Shown: positions 6,528 to 14,212 of the stretch, piece by piece
Layout: each line of letters starts with the position of its first letter
Position numbering within the stretch: the first letter of the stretch is position 1
Assembly (NCBI GenBank): GCA_937893125.1
Contig: CALBHW010000053.1
Location: forward strand, 1 to 19,292
Source: an uncultured Clostridia bacterium
Lineage (GTDB): Bacteria > Bacillota > Clostridia > Christensenellales > UBA1242
Reading direction: 5' to 3'
Length of the DNA: 19,292 nucleotides
The notes under the pieces: model-generated
Database searches by the model: none
What the model saw: the letters and a program-made list of their open reading frames with translations, nothing else
What the model was told of the DNA's origin: nothing
Made by a program: the position numbers and the translations under genes

Positions 6528-7490
6528 TTACAAAAGGTCATAATAGCTACTCGTGCTACAAAAATATTTTGGTGGAATATCCAAAATTGAATATGCGCCA
6601 AAATTTTTATCCTTAACCAGTCGCTCCACCGCCCTTGCGCCCATAATCATAAGGGTCGCAGTAAAATGCGGATTACTTGTCATCGAAACATAAAATTTTA
6701 AGCGAAAGCGGTGCGAACAAGCGGTGAAATTTTTAAAAATGTAGCCCTTGTGCGACAACCTTGTTTGGCGCTTCAAAATAGACTTTTCATCTTCAAAATT
6801 GACCGTTGTGTCGTATCCTAAAAAGTAGTTAGGCATTGACTTAACTACTTTTTCTATTTTTTCTTTACTAGCGCCTTGTCTTAAAGCAATAAAACATTCC
6901 CTTTTATGCTTTTCCTTTTCTTTTGGCGAAAAGTAAAATGACGCGCGACATTTGTTTAAAATTTCTTTATTTGGCACCGTATATTGAATAGCGTTTTTAA
7001 CGCCGTCAACCCGCCTTAATGCGTCACTATGCCCTTGACTTACACCCTTTCCCCAAAAACTTTCGCAAGGTGATTTTGTGTCAATAGCTTGAAAAATTGT
7101 CCTAATCAAACTCATAAGTCCAGGGTCCCAGCCAAAACTACTAAGGGTCACCGTTTTAGATTTTTTAGCGACCTTATCTAGGGCGCAAATATATTTTTTA
7201 AGTTTCCTATGTGTGTCAAAACTATCAACAGTATTGAAATTTCTTGCGATTTTTTGTCCATATTTTTCAATGTCATTAAAACTTCCAAGCGCCAAAAACA
7301 CAATGTCAATTTTTCCCTTGTAGTCGTTAATTTTGTCTAAACTTACAATATGCGTGCCGTATGCACTCGTCAAATTGGTTCTTCTAGAAAAAATTGCCAC
7401 AAGATTATATTCCGTTATCAAAATTTCTTCGAGTGCTTTTCCTAAATTCCCGTAGCCCACGATAGCTACATTTAATTTTCTTTTTTGCAT
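6528..7490 (-). CDS. ddh: meso-diaminopimelate dehydrogenase
   Basis: 320 residues, the usual length of Ddh. This NADPH enzyme makes meso-2,6-diaminopimelate in one step from tetrahydrodipicolinate and ammonia, feeding lysine and peptidoglycan synthesis. Visible support: Rossmann motif GYGNLG (12-17), FSRR (about 34-37), GWDPGL (120-125), SQGHSDALRR (151-160), 'YTVP' and the C-terminal 'SNPHFTATLMIMGARAVERL', all in the order seen in Corynebacterium Ddh. The start at ATG 7490 is chosen because GGGAG is 8 nt upstream; a TTG at 7505 would overlap that site. It is transcribed alone, convergent with the ATPase and divergent from the YhhN gene. Having ddh suggests the short dehydrogenase route to DAP; whether the longer routes are also present cannot be seen here. 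Confidence 0.95.
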   Translation of the reverse strand: MQKRKLNVAIVGYGNLGKALEEILITEYNLVAIFSRRTNLTSAYGTHIVSLDKINDYKGKIDIVFLALGSFNDIEKYGQKIARNFNTVDSFDTHRKLKKYICALDKVAKKSKTVTLSSFGWDPGLMSLIRTIFQAIDTKSPCESFWGKGVSQGHSDALRRVDGVKNAIQYTVPNKEILNKCRASFYFSPKEKEKHKRECFIALRQGASKEKIEKVVKSMPNYFLGYDTTVNFEDEKSILKRQTRLSHKGYIFKNFTACSHRFRLKFYVSMTSNPHFTATLMIMGARAVERLVKDKNFGAYSILDIPPKYFCSTSSYYDLL

Positions 7491-7561
7491 AATTATTTCT
7501 CCCAATTAGTTTTGTATATGCAAAAATTTCTTTTTTTGGTATTTATCGCCTCTAAAACATT

Positions 7562-7589
7562 TTGAAAAAAGAAAAAAAACATTTATAAT
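7562..7589 (+). promoter_or_regulatory. promoter of the YhhN-family gene
   Basis: TTGAAA (7562-7567), 16-nt A-rich spacer, perfect TATAAT (7584-7589). The predicted leader is about 80 nt. Confidence 0.7.
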
Positions 7590-7676
7590 GAAAAAAGAAA
7601 AGACAAGTGTAAATTAGATTATATTTTTGTTGTGCAAAGATATTTTTTGTAATTTGTCTAAAAAAAAGGAGAAAAT

Positions 7677-8405
7677 ATGCTTACTTTGATTTTAGGAATT
7701 ATTGTTTGCGTGATTAGTCTCGGCATTTTTATTTATCTTCGCGTAACAAAAGGTGGACTCGCGGGCGTTCTATCAAAAACCGTCGCGTCCTTTTGCTTTA
7801 TCGCTCTTGCAATGCTACTTCTGGCGCAAAAAATCGGGCTTAACGCCTATTTTGCATACGGTGCGTCGGCTCTCGTTTTGGGGCTTGTGTGCGGACTTAT
7901 CGGCGACATTTTGCTTGATTTAAAGGTCGTCTATAACTTCCACAAAGACCAATTTTTGTATGCGGGAATGACGAGTTTCCTCGTTGGTCACCTTTTCTAT
8001 ATCGCGTCAATGATTTTGTTTTCAATCGGCGAAATAAACATTTTTACAACAAAAATCTACATTTTAATCGCAATTTTTGCGGGAACAATCCTTTTAACTT
8101 TCCTTATTTGGCTTCTTTCGACAAAAGTTATGAAGTTAAATTATGAAAAATTCACCGCATTTGTAAATTGTTACTCGTTTATTTTGCTTTTCACTACGGC
8201 ACTTTCAATTTATCTCGGAATTATAATTAAAAGTTTGCCTATGTACATTTTGTCGGGTGGATTTGTTGCCTTTTTACTATCCGACCTTGTATTGTCCACT
8301 CAATATTTTGGCGGAAAACTAATGGACAAAAAGTTAATTGTTATAAACCACTTACTCTACTACATCGCCCAAATTGCTATTGCGTCATTTGTATATTTTA
8401 TCTAA
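7677..8405 (+). CDS. YhhN-family membrane protein (lysoplasmalogenase-like)
   Basis: 242 residues, almost wholly hydrophobic, with about eight membrane helices. Family marks of YhhN/TMEM86 are visible: GLIGDILLDL (73-82), 'FLYAGMTSFLVGHLFYI' (93-109), a late SDLVLS (202-207) and 'INHLLYYIAQ' (223-232). TMEM86B cleaves the vinyl ether bond of lysoplasmalogens; several bacterial YhhN proteins are assigned this role by homology. Plasmalogens occur in anaerobic Clostridia, so the role is plausible, but it is inferred. The start has AAAGGAG 5 nt upstream. The gene has its own promoter and is followed by 240 bp of structured AT-rich DNA before the next gene. Confidence 0.8.
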   Translation: MLTLILGIIVCVISLGIFIYLRVTKGGLAGVLSKTVASFCFIALAMLLLAQKIGLNAYFAYGASALVLGLVCGLIGDILLDLKVVYNFHKDQFLYAGMTSFLVGHLFYIASMILFSIGEINIFTTKIYILIAIFAGTILLTFLIWLLSTKVMKLNYEKFTAFVNCYSFILLFTTALSIYLGIIIKSLPMYILSGGFVAFLLSDLVLSTQYFGGKLMDKKLIVINHLLYYIAQIAIASFVYFI

Positions 8406-8470
8406 ATTTTAAAAAATTTTATTTATCACTCTAAAATGCGCTTTAAAAACCTCACAAAAATTAAACTTAA

Positions 8471-8528
8471 GATATTTTTGTTTTGTTGTTAAAAAAAACG
8501 ATATTTTTGTTTAATTATTAAAAAACAC
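8471..8528. repeat. imperfect 29-bp tandem duplication
   Basis: Two adjacent 29-bp units (8471-8499 and 8500-8528) both begin GATATTTTTGTTT and end in an A-run plus C; by eye 25 of 29 positions agree. They lie in the gap between the YhhN and phosphatase-like genes. Confidence 0.55.
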
Positions 8529-8563
8529 ACCTAATTTTAAAGACTAAAAAAATTAGACCTAAG

Positions 8564-8596
8564 ATGTTTTTAAAAAAGTAGTAATTTTAAAAACAT
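8564..8596. repeat. 12-bp perfect inverted repeat
   Basis: ATGTTTTTAAAA (8564-8575), 9-nt loop, TTTTAAAAACAT (8585-8596). A weaker inverted repeat (CTAATTTT/AAAATTAG, 8531-8556) precedes it and the 10-bp palindrome GGGCTAGCCC (8620-8629) follows. No T-run follows on the plus strand, so it is not a standard terminator for the YhhN gene. Confidence 0.5.
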
Positions 8597-8645
8597 TTAA
8601 AATAAAAACACAAAAAACAGGGCTAGCCCAAAAAAAGAGAAAAAA

Positions 8646-9155
8646 ATGAAAATTATTTTTGTAAGAAACGGAGAAAGTAGTCTCAAAACAGATAAACTCA
8701 CTTTGCGTGGACATTTGCAAGTTAGAGACACTAAAAGATTTTTAAAAGACGAAGAATTTGACGCGATTTATTCTTCGCCACAAACGCGCGCGCTTCAAAC
8801 TGCGAACATCTTAAACAGCGGGCGAAATGTTCCGCTCCACATTTTAAAAGGACTTGACGATAGACTTCCCTTGCCACTTGAAAAGGAAGAAGAGTTTAAA
8901 GACGACTACAAAAAATATTTTTTTAAATACAACTACGAAAACGAGAATTTCCAAACTTGCAAGGACTATGTCGACCAAGTTTTTAATGCTATGAAAGAAA
9001 TTTTAAAGGACAAAAAGAAAGATAAAACGGTCGTTATAGTCGCACACAACGCAACACTTATTGCAATAAATGCCTTTATCCACGGAATCCCTGAGACAAA
9101 CAAAATCGCGTGGACACAAACAAAGGGTGGCGCGGTTATAAAATTTTTAATTTAA
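8646..9155 (+). CDS. histidine-phosphatase-superfamily protein lacking the catalytic His
   Basis: 169 residues with the fold marks of the histidine phosphatase (phosphoglycerate mutase-like) superfamily: N-terminal 'IIFVRNGES', 'LTLRGHLQ', 'SSPQTRALQTA' (43-53) with the second Arg at 48, 'LDDRL', and 'VVIVAHNATLIAI' with His134. In active members the first motif is RHG, the His being phosphorylated. Here it is RNG (N8), a change reachable by one base (CAC to AAC). All other core residues look kept, so it is probably a folded protein that is catalytically altered or dead, perhaps a binding or regulatory protein. The upstream site (AAGAGA) is weak. It ends at a strong bidirectional terminator. 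Confidence 0.85.
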   Translation: MKIIFVRNGESSLKTDKLTLRGHLQVRDTKRFLKDEEFDAIYSSPQTRALQTANILNSGRNVPLHILKGLDDRLPLPLEKEEEFKDDYKKYFFKYNYENENFQTCKDYVDQVFNAMKEILKDKKKDKTVVIVAHNATLIAINAFIHGIPETNKIAWTQTKGGAVIKFLI

Positions 9156-9326
9156 AAACTTAGCCACAATTAAATGCTAAATTACGCAAGAAGTTTAATA
9201 AACTATCCCATAAATTTTGTATTGCTTAATTCATATTTGATAATCCTTTCATTTTAAAAAAAATAAGTTTTTACTAAAATTTTTAAACTTTGCAAAAACT
9301 TATTGCAATAAAAAAAAATCAAAAAA

Positions 9327-9403
9327 AGAAGTGTAAAGTGAAGTGGAACTCCTAAAGTTGTCTAACTTTTGGGGTGCACTTCATAAAGTAACACTTCTTC
9401 TTT
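9327..9403. terminator. bidirectional terminator with nested palindrome
   Basis: Outer stem AGAAGTGT (9327-9334) with ACACTTCT (9391-9398), and inner stem TGAAGTG (9339-9345) with CACTTCA (9377-9383). Inside these, 9348-9359 pairs with 9364-9375 around a GTCT loop with one mismatch. T-rich runs flank both sides, so it can end the phosphatase-like gene (+) and the gene at 9423 (-). Confidence 0.8.
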
Positions 9404-9422
9404 TTATTCATTTTTTAATATT

Positions 9423-9938
9423 TTATCTTTCTTCTTCAAGATTTTTTTCTTCTAGGTTAACAAAACGCAAATAGTTTGACAGTTTTTGCGAAGTAATTTC
9501 GGAGTCCTCCATTTTGCGCTTATAATCCTTATCTAGCCTATCGCGTTTTTCTTCGTAGTCCTCTTTTAAACTTTTTTGAACACGCTCCTTTACAATCCTA
9601 GACGCCGAAAGTTCTCTTGATAAACTTTCCTTATACTCTTCAAAAAGTTCTGGTCTATTTTTCAACCTATGCGCCATCCAACTATAACTTAAATCTGTTT
9701 TAATATCGTCGGCATCGCTTAATGAATGATACAAAATAAAATCGTACTTACTGACATAGACATAGTCGTGAAAAACCTTTTTGCCGTCTCTGTACCTTAA
9801 AGTCACTGGATACATATCAAAGAAAGGCTCATCCACTGGATAATTTCTATCCCAAGTTATGTTTTTACTTTTAAAAAACTCGTCCACTTCTTTTATCTTA
9901 ATGTCTTGCACAATAAGCGCCTTTTCTAAATCTGTCAT
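9423..9938 (-). CDS. uncharacterised charged protein with C-terminal coiled coil
   Basis: 171 residues of unknown function, no signal peptide or membrane segment, so probably cytoplasmic. The first 85 residues seem globular, with aromatic-rich beta stretches such as 'YPVTLRYRDGKKVFHDYVYVSKYDFILYH'. From about residue 95 the protein is highly charged (Lys/Glu/Asp/Arg) and reads as a long helix or coiled coil to the end. The start at 9938 has AGGAG 6 nt upstream and a good promoter. In size and character it resembles the modular family at 11691-16024, but I could not align it with them convincingly, so I keep it apart. Confidence 0.7.
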   Translation of the reverse strand: MTDLEKALIVQDIKIKEVDEFFKSKNITWDRNYPVDEPFFDMYPVTLRYRDGKKVFHDYVYVSKYDFILYHSLSDADDIKTDLSYSWMAHRLKNRPELFEEYKESLSRELSASRIVKERVQKSLKEDYEEKRDRLDKDYKRKMEDSEITSQKLSNYLRFVNLEEKNLEEER

Positions 9939-10016
9939 TGTTTTCTCCTAGTTTAGTTTTTCCTCATATTTGTGGTTTTTAAAAATTCCTTATTGCCATA
10001 TATTTTTAGTATAATT

Positions 10017-10045
10017 ATTTTATCACAATTTTAACAATTTGTCAA
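10017..10045 (-). promoter_or_regulatory. promoter of the gene at 9423-9938
   Basis: Minus strand: TTGACA (10040-10045), 17-nt spacer ending in TGA, TAAAAT (10017-10022). A near-consensus extended -10 promoter with a leader of about 70 nt. Confidence 0.75.
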
Positions 10046-10168
10046 TTTTGACTTTTTAGCACCATCACTTTATTTTTAGCAACCCGCCTTAAAATTTCAC
10101 ATAATCCTTAATAGCAACTCAAATATGTTAAAAAATTCTCCTATTATAGTTTTATAGCATATACCTAT

Positions 10169-10855
10169 TTATTCACAATTTTGGTTCTTTTTGTGGATAG
10201 AAACATTGTTTTCGTCGATATATTCGGCTAAAATTATGTTTTTTAGTTGTTTTTTGCTCGAAATTCCGCAAATTTTAAATAGCCAATCTTTGTCGCGCCC
10301 GAGCATTGAAAGAGCGGTCTTATCCACACTACCATCAATAATAAGATACTTCGCGGGTGAAGAATTTTCTTGCGATTTAACGCCAACATCAATTTTTGAC
10401 GCTGGTATAAAATCGCTTTTAGGAAGAACACTTATTTCGCCGTTATTTTCCAAAAAGACATACGACACTTGCTCCAAATCAAAAAAACCTTTTGCGCGAC
10501 ACAGTCCCAAAAGGTCATTAACATCGAGTTTTGATTTTTTTAGGTTTTTGTATTTTATTTTTCCGTCGCAAACGAGTTCAATTTGCTTTCCTTTAAGTAG
10601 CTTTTTAAAAGGAATTTTACGCTCTAAAAAATCAACAAGCAAACTAAAAACGAGAAAAACCGCCATACTTATAACATACAAATACCACGGCTCTTTGTAG
10701 TCCAAACACCACTGCCCCGCGATGTTGCCAATCGTAATTCCGACAACATAGTCAACAACAGTTAGTTGCGCGACTTGCTTTTTGCCAAGTAGTTTCGCGA
10801 TGATAAAAAGTGTTATATATGAAATTACAGAACTTAAAATAATCTTTACAATCAT
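10169..10855 (-). CDS. DUF421/YetF-like membrane protein
   Basis: 228 residues from the ATG at 10855. Three N-terminal helices (about 3-23, 32-50 and 55-76) carry 'AKLLGKKQVAQLTVVDYVVGITIGNIAG', close to the family motif GKRQ-(I/V)xQL-xxxDFVVxxxIG. The soluble C-terminal part, with 'LLKGKQIELVCDGKI', 'SKLDVNDLLGLCRAKGFFDLEQV' and 'ISVLPK', matches the YetF/YcaP domain. Family function is poorly known; in Bacillus such proteins (YetF, YrbG, YkjA) have been linked to spore germination or membrane roles. An alternative TTG start at 10891 adds 12 residues but sits beside a TATAAT-like sequence; neither start has a clear ribosome binding site. The 3' end overlaps two DnaA-box-like 9-mers. Confidence 0.82.
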   Translation of the reverse strand: MIVKIILSSVISYITLFIIAKLLGKKQVAQLTVVDYVVGITIGNIAGQWCLDYKEPWYLYVISMAVFLVFSLLVDFLERKIPFKKLLKGKQIELVCDGKIKYKNLKKSKLDVNDLLGLCRAKGFFDLEQVSYVFLENNGEISVLPKSDFIPASKIDVGVKSQENSSPAKYLIIDGSVDKTALSMLGRDKDWLFKICGISSKKQLKNIILAEYIDENNVSIHKKNQNCE

Positions 10856-10986
10856 AAAAATATTTTTTGCAAAAATCGGCGCATTATACAAAAAGTGCTC
10901 ATACTTTTTAGTTTTTTACAGTTCATAAAACACATAAAAATATCACTTTTTACAATACAAACCAACTATTTATTATATTTTTCAGC

Positions 10987-11430
10987 CTAAAAATATGTCC
11001 TAAAAATTACACCACATCCTATGCGCTCGCCAGAACTCCCCGCTGGCTGAGAAGTGAAGTCGTCCGCCATATTATGCACAATAACCGCTTTCCCTAAAAT
11101 TTCCGAAATTGAAAATCTGCTTGTTAAAAAGACAGAGAAAGCAACCCCGTTTTTTGTCGAAAAAAGTGGTGGCATATCGCCAGCGTGAAATGGATGTTCG
11201 CCCGTTCCGTAGTGCCCGCCCGCCGACGAAAAATTGCTGTCACACTCCCCCTTCTCGTGAATGTGAAAACCTAAGAACTTATTTTCTGGAAGTCCCACAA
11301 ACGACGCTTCGACAGCCACCCATTCACGCGTTTCAAAAAATCTAACCTTTCCTAATAGCCCATTACTACCTTTAACGACAGCAACCGCATTTGGGCGTCC
11401 ACTTGATACAATTTTTAAAAAATTTTCCAT
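10987..11430 (-). CDS. sodC: Cu/Zn superoxide dismutase, no signal peptide
   Basis: 147 residues. Superoxide dismutation to O2 and H2O2. The expected metal ligands are all visible: Cu ligands H56 and H58 in GFHIHEKGEC, bridging H73 in SAGGHY, Zn ligands H79, H82 and D85 in GEHPFHAGD, and Cu ligand H119 in VIVHNMADD. The disulfide pair is C62/C139 and the active-site Arg is R136 in SGERIGCG. The Zn loop is short compared with eukaryotic SOD1, which I believe is typical of Firmicutes versions. There is no signal peptide or lipobox, unlike most bacterial SodC, so it should act in the cytoplasm. No clear ribosome binding site precedes the ATG at 11430. It could help an anaerobe survive oxygen exposure. 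Confidence 0.93.
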   Translation of the reverse strand: MENFLKIVSSGRPNAVAVVKGSNGLLGKVRFFETREWVAVEASFVGLPENKFLGFHIHEKGECDSNFSSAGGHYGTGEHPFHAGDMPPLFSTKNGVAFSVFLTSRFSISEILGKAVIVHNMADDFTSQPAGSSGERIGCGVIFRTYF

Positions 11431-11592
11431 ACTTTTATATATGTTTTAAGCCAAAAATTGTTAAATATCAAAACTTGTCAACAAATTTTTCTTATAATAC
11501 AGCTTTATAAATCAAAACAAATAATCTTTGCAAAATAAGAGTGTGCAAAAAAAATAAAAGACCAATTACTTTAAAAAGATAAGCTGATAAAT

Positions 11593-11625
11593 ACGAAAAA
11601 ATCCACCAACGGTTGGTGGATTTAA
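11593..11625 (-). terminator. terminator of the gene at 11691-12119
   Basis: AAATCCACCAAC (11599-11610) and GTTGGTGGATTT (11612-11623) are a perfect inverted repeat around one base; on the minus strand T residues follow. The rest of 11431-11690 holds nothing I recognise. Confidence 0.85.
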
Positions 11626-11690
11626 AATCATTTTACTACTTTTAATTTTGTGTGTGACCTAAATTTTTTAAATAAAAGGACTTAACAAAA

Positions 11691-12119
11691 TTACATTTCT
11701 TGCTCTTGCTCTTGTTTTTTGAAGTGCTTAATATCGTGAACGAATGTGTTGTATTGGCTTTCAGCGCTCTTCAAAGATTTATAGGTAAACGCGTCTCTTG
11801 AAAGAGTTTCTGATAAATCATCAAACTCGCTAAGCATTTTGTTGTCAAGATTGACATCGCTTGCAAGAGCCAAAAGTTCTTCTTCTGGAAGTCCAACATT
11901 GACTTCTGGGAAGCCATAACCCGATTCAAGAAGATAGCCGTTGCCATACTCACTGATTTTTTTAATCCAGCCATTTGTAACAAAGAGCATTTGCATCTTG
12001 TTCAAATCCAAAAATCCAGTCAAAATTGTGTTGTCTGAATTCTTGACATAGCCAATCAAATTTTTCGACACAAACATATTTTCCAAATTTGGTTTTTCGT
12101 TACTCACTTTCTTTTTCAT
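11691..12119 (-). CDS. modular family member, one module (unknown function)
   Basis: 142 residues. It shows the family pattern found in its neighbours: an N-terminal beta-rich part ('KNLIGYVKNSDNTILTGF' aligning with 'DKIVRSFSTSDNMMHVGV' of the 14213 gene), then an acidic middle, and the helical motif 'FTYKSLKSAESQYN' (about 111-124) matching FTL-x-x-LK-x-x-E-x-x-x-N in the others. The tail is Gln/Glu/Lys-rich. No signal peptide, membrane helix or known domain. It has a good promoter, AAAGGAG before the ATG at 12119, and its own terminator, so it is expressed alone. It is the most divergent member; homology by eye is suggestive for the N-terminus and better for the helical motif. Confidence 0.75.
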   Translation of the reverse strand: MKKKVSNEKPNLENMFVSKNLIGYVKNSDNTILTGFLDLNKMQMLFVTNGWIKKISEYGNGYLLESGYGFPEVNVGLPEEELLALASDVNLDNKMLSEFDDLSETLSRDAFTYKSLKSAESQYNTFVHDIKHFKKQEQEQEM

Positions 12120-12151
12120 TTTTCTTTTCTCCTTTTCGTTTTACTAATTCG

Positions 12152-12179
12152 ATTATATCAGAATAAAAAAATATTTCAA
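12152..12179 (-). promoter_or_regulatory. promoter of the gene at 11691-12119
   Basis: Minus strand: TTGAAA (12174-12179), 16-nt spacer ending TGA, perfect TATAAT (12152-12157). Confidence 0.75.
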
Positions 12180-12212
12180 CCCCCAAAAATATTTTTGTTC
12201 AAAATGACGAAA

Positions 12213-12257
12213 ATTGGCACGAATTTAGCCCTGTTTTTAGGGTAATTTCGTGCCAAT
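12213..12257. terminator. terminator hairpin after the gene at 12405
   Basis: ATTGGCACGAA (12213-12223) pairs with TTCGTGCCAAT (12247-12257), with an inner CCCT/AGGG pair (12229-12232, 12239-12242). T-runs are better on the plus side (six T at 12262) than on the minus side, but its place between two minus genes suggests it ends the 12405-13355 transcript. Confidence 0.7.
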
Positions 12258-12404
12258 AATTGTTTTTTAAGAATTTATAATTTGATTAACCCTTTTAAAA
12301 ACTAATCAAAATATTTTCCCTTTTTATGGTTGATTTTTTTTATGACAAAACACGCTTAACTTTGTGTTTCTTACCTAAAAACTTTCAAAAAGTTTAAACA
12401 ACTT

Positions 12405-13355
12405 TTAGAACTCCGAACAAGCCGAGCGTGCACTCCTTTCTGCTTGCTTTTTCTCATAATCTTTAATGCGCGCTCTATACATATTCGCCTTGCTTTCAAT
12501 GTACGCAAGTTCGTTTAGCGTATAAAGTTTTTTGTCAAGGTCTTTATTATATTCTTCGACTTCTCTTTCAGGTGCATCCAAATCAAAATAATAGTCGTCT
12601 CGCGAAAAATCATAAGCTTTTGGGATGTCCTTTTCTTTCAAACGCAAATCTTTAAGATTAAACTTTAAATCATAAAAATAGTCACCCAATTTAATCCTGT
12701 CGTTTGTAACCGTGTAAGTCGTGCCAGTTGATGGGATAAATACCCTTTTAGTCTCAGGAATAGATTGTTCCGCTACCTTGTCGTAATGAGAATCGCAAAG
12801 TTTTTTGTAAAGTCCAATGTTGATGTTTTTGTCGTCTATAAAGTAGCAAACATTCTTTTTAGAAAAATGTTTATCAAAAACAACATCTTCGTACATATAT
12901 GTAGGGATTATTTCATCTATAACTTCCGCGTCATCAAGTTCCTGGATTTTATCATTCCACTCGTTATTAAAACTCACTTTATCTTTAGTTCTCATCATCG
13001 TGTTAAAACTATTTTCAATGTTTTGAAGTGACGACAATGTAAAATCAGAACTTTTATAGCAAAGTTTTCTAAATTTTTCTACGTCTTTTTCTTGAAAACC
13101 ATATTTTTGGGCGTCAAAATATGTCGACGCAATAAGTGCTTCAAAGTCTGGACTTAGTTCAACTTTTTCCTTTATAATTTTGCCGTCAATTTTTGTGCGT
13201 GGATACAAAAACGAGCCGTTTTCGTCGGTTATAAATCTATCCCCTTCTTTGATAAGAAAAACAACATTCTTTTCCTTATCATAAACCCCAATATGTCCGA
13301 GCCCGTCACTCGTCATAAAACTCCATACGATGTCTTTTTTAATTGTTTTTTCCAT
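12405..13355 (-). CDS. modular family member, two modules (unknown function)
   Basis: 316 residues, cytoplasmic by composition. Module 1 (about 1-120): 'KKDIVWSFMTSDGLGHIGVYDKEKN' matches the 14213 protein start, and ends in the helical motif 'DFTLSSLQNIENSFN'. Module 2 (about 150-305): 'FSKKNVCYFIDDKN' then 'IGLYKKLCDSHYDK' align with 'FNRKNVCYTLQDN' and 'IGVFRQVCEKHFDE' of the 14213 protein, and end in 'LYTLNELAYIESKANMYRARI'. The double occurrence of a beta-rich stretch followed by [FY]TL-x-x-L suggests an internal duplication. The start at 13355 has AAAGGGAG 5 nt upstream. I know no family for it; nothing shows catalysis. It sits 186 bp downstream of the frameshifted paralogue. Confidence 0.8.
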   Translation of the reverse strand: MEKTIKKDIVWSFMTSDGLGHIGVYDKEKNVVFLIKEGDRFITDENGSFLYPRTKIDGKIIKEKVELSPDFEALIASTYFDAQKYGFQEKDVEKFRKLCYKSSDFTLSSLQNIENSFNTMMRTKDKVSFNNEWNDKIQELDDAEVIDEIIPTYMYEDVVFDKHFSKKNVCYFIDDKNINIGLYKKLCDSHYDKVAEQSIPETKRVFIPSTGTTYTVTNDRIKLGDYFYDLKFNLKDLRLKEKDIPKAYDFSRDDYYFDLDAPEREVEEYNKDLDKKLYTLNELAYIESKANMYRARIKDYEKKQAERSARSACSEF

Positions 13356-13541
13356 TTTTTCTCCCTTTACATTTAAAATGACCTTTAAATACGCTTACTA
13401 AAAAATTGCAATGCTAAGCAAACAACTAGTTATTATTTTAAAGCCTAATCGTTAAAATCGCAACTTTAATGTTGATTTTATATCGTCGAAACATATCAAC
13501 TTACTTTAATTTTTCTTGTCAAAAGTTTGTAGTATAATTTT

Positions 13542-14178
13542 CTACATCTCGCGCTCGCCATTTTTTTTAGAAAAAAGTGCGTCTAGTAGGTTTTCGTCGT
13601 TTTGCTCTTTCGTTTTTACTCTTTGCTTTCTTTCTTTTTCTTCATTTAAATTTTCGATTTCTTTATATTTATAGTAGCTACTCGTATATTTACCATAAAG
13701 ATTGTTTAATTTGTTGTGTTTAATACCAATATCGCACAAATCATAAATATAAAATTCGTCTCTATTGACAAGCTCGTTTAATTCGTCAATTTCTTTTTTG
13801 TTCTCTTTGTCAAACTTTTTGTCGTTAAAGCCTTTTAGTTTTAGAATCTCTTTTTCATAATCTTCTATTATTTTGTAGTCGTTTAGCCCTTTTGTTCCAA
13901 TCTCGATATCTTGTTTAAAAGTCCCATAAGGATAATCTTTTTCCAAAATCACATTGTCTAAAGCGACATATTTCTTAGTAGCAAAGCCCATAACTTCTCC
14001 GTTCCAATCAGTCATTCTTCTTAATTGAACAACCTTAATGTCAGGTATTCTTGTCCCCGCGCTTTCGTCAAAATGAGCCTTGCAAACTTGCCTAAACGCG
14101 CCAATTTTGCACATTTTTTTTGACCCGTCTACAATATATGCGACTTTGTCTTTACTAACTCTATCTTCTAATATCCAT
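13542..14178 (-). pseudogene. truncated, frameshifted paralogue of the 14213 gene
   Basis: An open frame of 190 residues from ATG 14114 matches the second half of the 14213 protein: 'IGAFRQVC' and 'HFDESAGTRIPDIKVVQL' are nearly identical in both. The homology continues upstream of that ATG in the same frame ('DKVAYIVDGSKK' against 'KNVCYTLQDNSK'), where there is no start codon. Instead, a perfect AAAGGAG and ATG stand at 14190-14176, 34 nt after the upstream gene's stop, but that ATG reads only five codons to TAG. Removing one base near the ATG would join it to the long frame as a 211-residue protein. So this is a copy of module 2 alone with a 1-nt insertion at its 5' end, or a sequencing error. 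The C-terminus 'LLDALFSKKNG' resembles the ends of the 14213 and 15563 proteins. Confidence 0.7.
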
Positions 14179-14212
14179 TTTTTCTCCTTTTCTTTAATCA
14201 GACTTTGACAAA

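Noticed and set aside
9339..9383. Complete insertion sequence
   Set aside because: Only IS3-like terminal sequence is suggested; there is no transposase frame between or around the arms.
9423..9938. Member of the modular family at 11691-16024
   Set aside because: Similar size, charge and genomic setting, but I could not align the defining N-terminal pattern or the [FY]TL helical motif.
10191..10700. 169-residue plus-strand open frame opposite the DUF421 gene
   Set aside because: The minus-strand product matches a known family along its length; no ribosome binding site on the plus strand.
11476..11495. Plus-strand promoter (TTGTCA followed by TATAAT)
   Set aside because: Spacer of only 12 bp and no gene downstream.
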